Below are positions 62,936 through 64,000 of a DNA stretch of 64,000 nt, in pieces. Positions within the stretch are counted from its first letter, which is position 1. The number at the start of each line of letters is the position of its first letter. Location: NCBI RefSeq assembly GCF_014204535.1, contig NZ_JACHLR010000010.1, forward strand, positions 62,001 to 126,000, in the 5' to 3' direction. Both the position numbers and the translations under genes were made by a program. This DNA comes from Novosphingobium chloroacetimidivorans (lineage in GTDB: Bacteria; Pseudomonadota; Alphaproteobacteria; Sphingomonadales; Sphingomonadaceae). The notes beneath the pieces were generated by a model. The model did no database searches, was not told the DNA's origin, and was given only the letters and a program-made list of their open reading frames with translations.

Positions 62936-63388
62936 ATGGTTGAACTCGCTGGGAAGACACCTGCCAGAGGGAGCGGTGGCTCGCACAGGACAATCCCGAT
63001 CCTGGCGTCGATCCTCGGCCTCGGCGCGATCGCCAACGGCCTCTTCATGCTCGTCGATCCCGTGAACTGGTATTTCGCCGTCCCCGGCGTCACGAACACC
63101 GGCCCCTTCAACCAGCACTTCATACGCGACATCGGCATGATCTACGCCTTTGTGGGGCTCTGCTACATCGCTGGCGCAAGGGTGAAGAGTAATCGCACGT
63201 TACTCTGGAGCGTCGGCACTGTGTGGTTGGCCGGGCACGCCCTATTCCACATTTGGGAGGTCTCGGTCGGCATCTGCGGGCCACGCCAGCTCCTGATCGA
63301 CTTCCCCGACGTCCTCCTGCCGCCCTTCATCGGCGCGGCGATGAGCGCTTGGGCGCACGCGATCCGGCACCGCCCCGCGACGATGTGA
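62936..63388 (+). CDS. Small integral membrane protein
   Basis: 150 residues from the ATG at 62936 with GGAAAG upstream; the frame open to 62798 is unlikely. About four membrane segments (ILASILGLGAIANGLFMLVD, GMIYAFVGLCYIAGA, LLWSVGTVWLAGHALFHIW, LLPPFIGAAMSAWAHAI). NWYFAVPGVTNTGPFNQHFI between the first two is a conserved-looking loop. Family not named here. Confidence 0.7.
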   Translation: MVELAGKTPARGSGGSHRTIPILASILGLGAIANGLFMLVDPVNWYFAVPGVTNTGPFNQHFIRDIGMIYAFVGLCYIAGARVKSNRTLLWSVGTVWLAGHALFHIWEVSVGICGPRQLLIDFPDVLLPPFIGAAMSAWAHAIRHRPATM

Positions 63389-63405
63389 CCGGACGCTGGC
63401 GGAGC

Positions 63406-63801
63406 TCAGCTTGCGCCGCGCACGCCGATCGCATCGATCTCGACGAGATATCCATGGTGCAGTTCCGGAACCGGCACGACGGTGCGGGCGGGCTTAACGC
63501 CATCGAACATCGACGCGTAGATCTGGTTGAACTCGGGCCACTTGTCGGCACCCACGATGTAGGCGGTGACGCGAAGGATGCCCTCTGGGCCGCAGCCAGC
63601 TGCGCGCAGAACGGCAAGAACGTTCTCGATCGCCTGCCGCGCCTGCTCCTCGAACGACGCATCGAAGGAGTGGGTGCCGTCTGGGCGAACGCCGAGCTGA
63701 CCGGAGGCGAAGACGAGGCCGTTCCATGCCGTCGCCTGCGAATAGTGGCCCGCGGGCGAAGGTGCGGCCTCGGTCGTAATGCGAGTAATCGGATCAGACA
63801 T
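63406..63801 (-). CDS. RidA-family (Rid/YjgF) protein
   Basis: 131 residues. AGHYSQATAWNGLVFASGQL, VLRAAGCGPEGILRVTAYIV and PARTVVPVPELHHGYLVEID are the Rid family landmarks, including the Arg of ARTVV that binds substrate carboxylate in imine deaminases. Complete. RidA enzymes hydrolyse reactive enamines/imines. The last 199 bp of the window beyond it show nothing. Confidence 0.9.
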   Translation of the reverse strand: MSDPITRITTEAAPSPAGHYSQATAWNGLVFASGQLGVRPDGTHSFDASFEEQARQAIENVLAVLRAAGCGPEGILRVTAYIVGADKWPEFNQIYASMFDGVKPARTVVPVPELHHGYLVEIDAIGVRGAS

Positions 63802-64000
63802 TCGCTAGACTTCCTTCCAAGTAGCCGTCGCCATCAACAGGACGCTTATCTGCCAGTCTCGGCTCCCGACAGCATTCGGAAGTCCAGGTGGCGCCGCGGA
63901 TGGCGCAGCGTCAGCCGACGACCAATGGCGGCATCCGACAGGACCCCGAAGCCACAGGATCGATCCGTTCCCCTCGACTACCGTATGATCGGCCCTCGCG

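Overview
The window looks like chromosome of a sphingomonad-type alphaproteobacterium. The base composition is GC-rich, the DnaA-like protein carries the motifs expected of that group, and the ECF41 sigma factor, DUF1592/DUF1552 genes, propeller histidine kinase and L-rhamnose isomerase all fit. No rRNA or tRNA gene was found. Ordinary metabolic blocks at both ends and in the middle are interrupted by long accessory stretches with defence genes, toxin-antitoxin genes, integrases and decaying genes.

Layout. 1-7.5 kb: 3' part of L-rhamnose isomerase, an integrase remnant, then a TetR/cytochrome c pair divergent from a three-gene DUF1592/DUF1552 operon. 8.1-14.4 kb: two related DNA methyltransferases next to a protein with two GHKL-type ATPase domains and a receiver-domain protein; this is the best candidate for an undescribed system. 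14.4-18.1 kb: an IS630 remnant, then an HTH protein translationally coupled to a DnaA paralogue carrying an N-terminal pentapeptide-repeat segment. 18.4-23.8 kb: small exported, membrane or orphan genes separated by copies of a dispersed intergenic repeat. 24.1-29.6 kb: a catabolic cluster (IclR regulator, alpha/beta hydrolase, three SDRs, luciferase-like monooxygenase).

30.0-42.6 kb is a defence island: Abi_2 with a probable abiF-type RNA and terminator, an OLD-like ATPase-TOPRIM protein, a two-gene Lamassu system (DUF4297 nuclease plus SMC-like ATPase), a coupled membrane/secreted/trypsin-like-protease trio, and a second ATPase-TOPRIM protein. 43.0-46.8 kb holds three or more decayed reductase-type genes around an intact LysR/WrbA-like pair. 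47.1-55.6 kb is a second accessory block: VapBC-like toxin-antitoxin, an intact tyrosine recombinase, an AAA ATPase/TOPRIM pair, a damaged IS110 element, a small gene whose start lies in a perfect 15-bp inverted repeat, a caspase-like protein, and a second, ruined recombinase.

55.6-64 kb returns to ordinary genes: an AhpD-like/ECF41 sigma pair with a recognisable ECF41 promoter, a GNAT acetyltransferase, DoxX, a response regulator convergent with a large sensor kinase, a membrane protein and a RidA-family protein. All calls rest on reading motifs by eye; no database search was possible.
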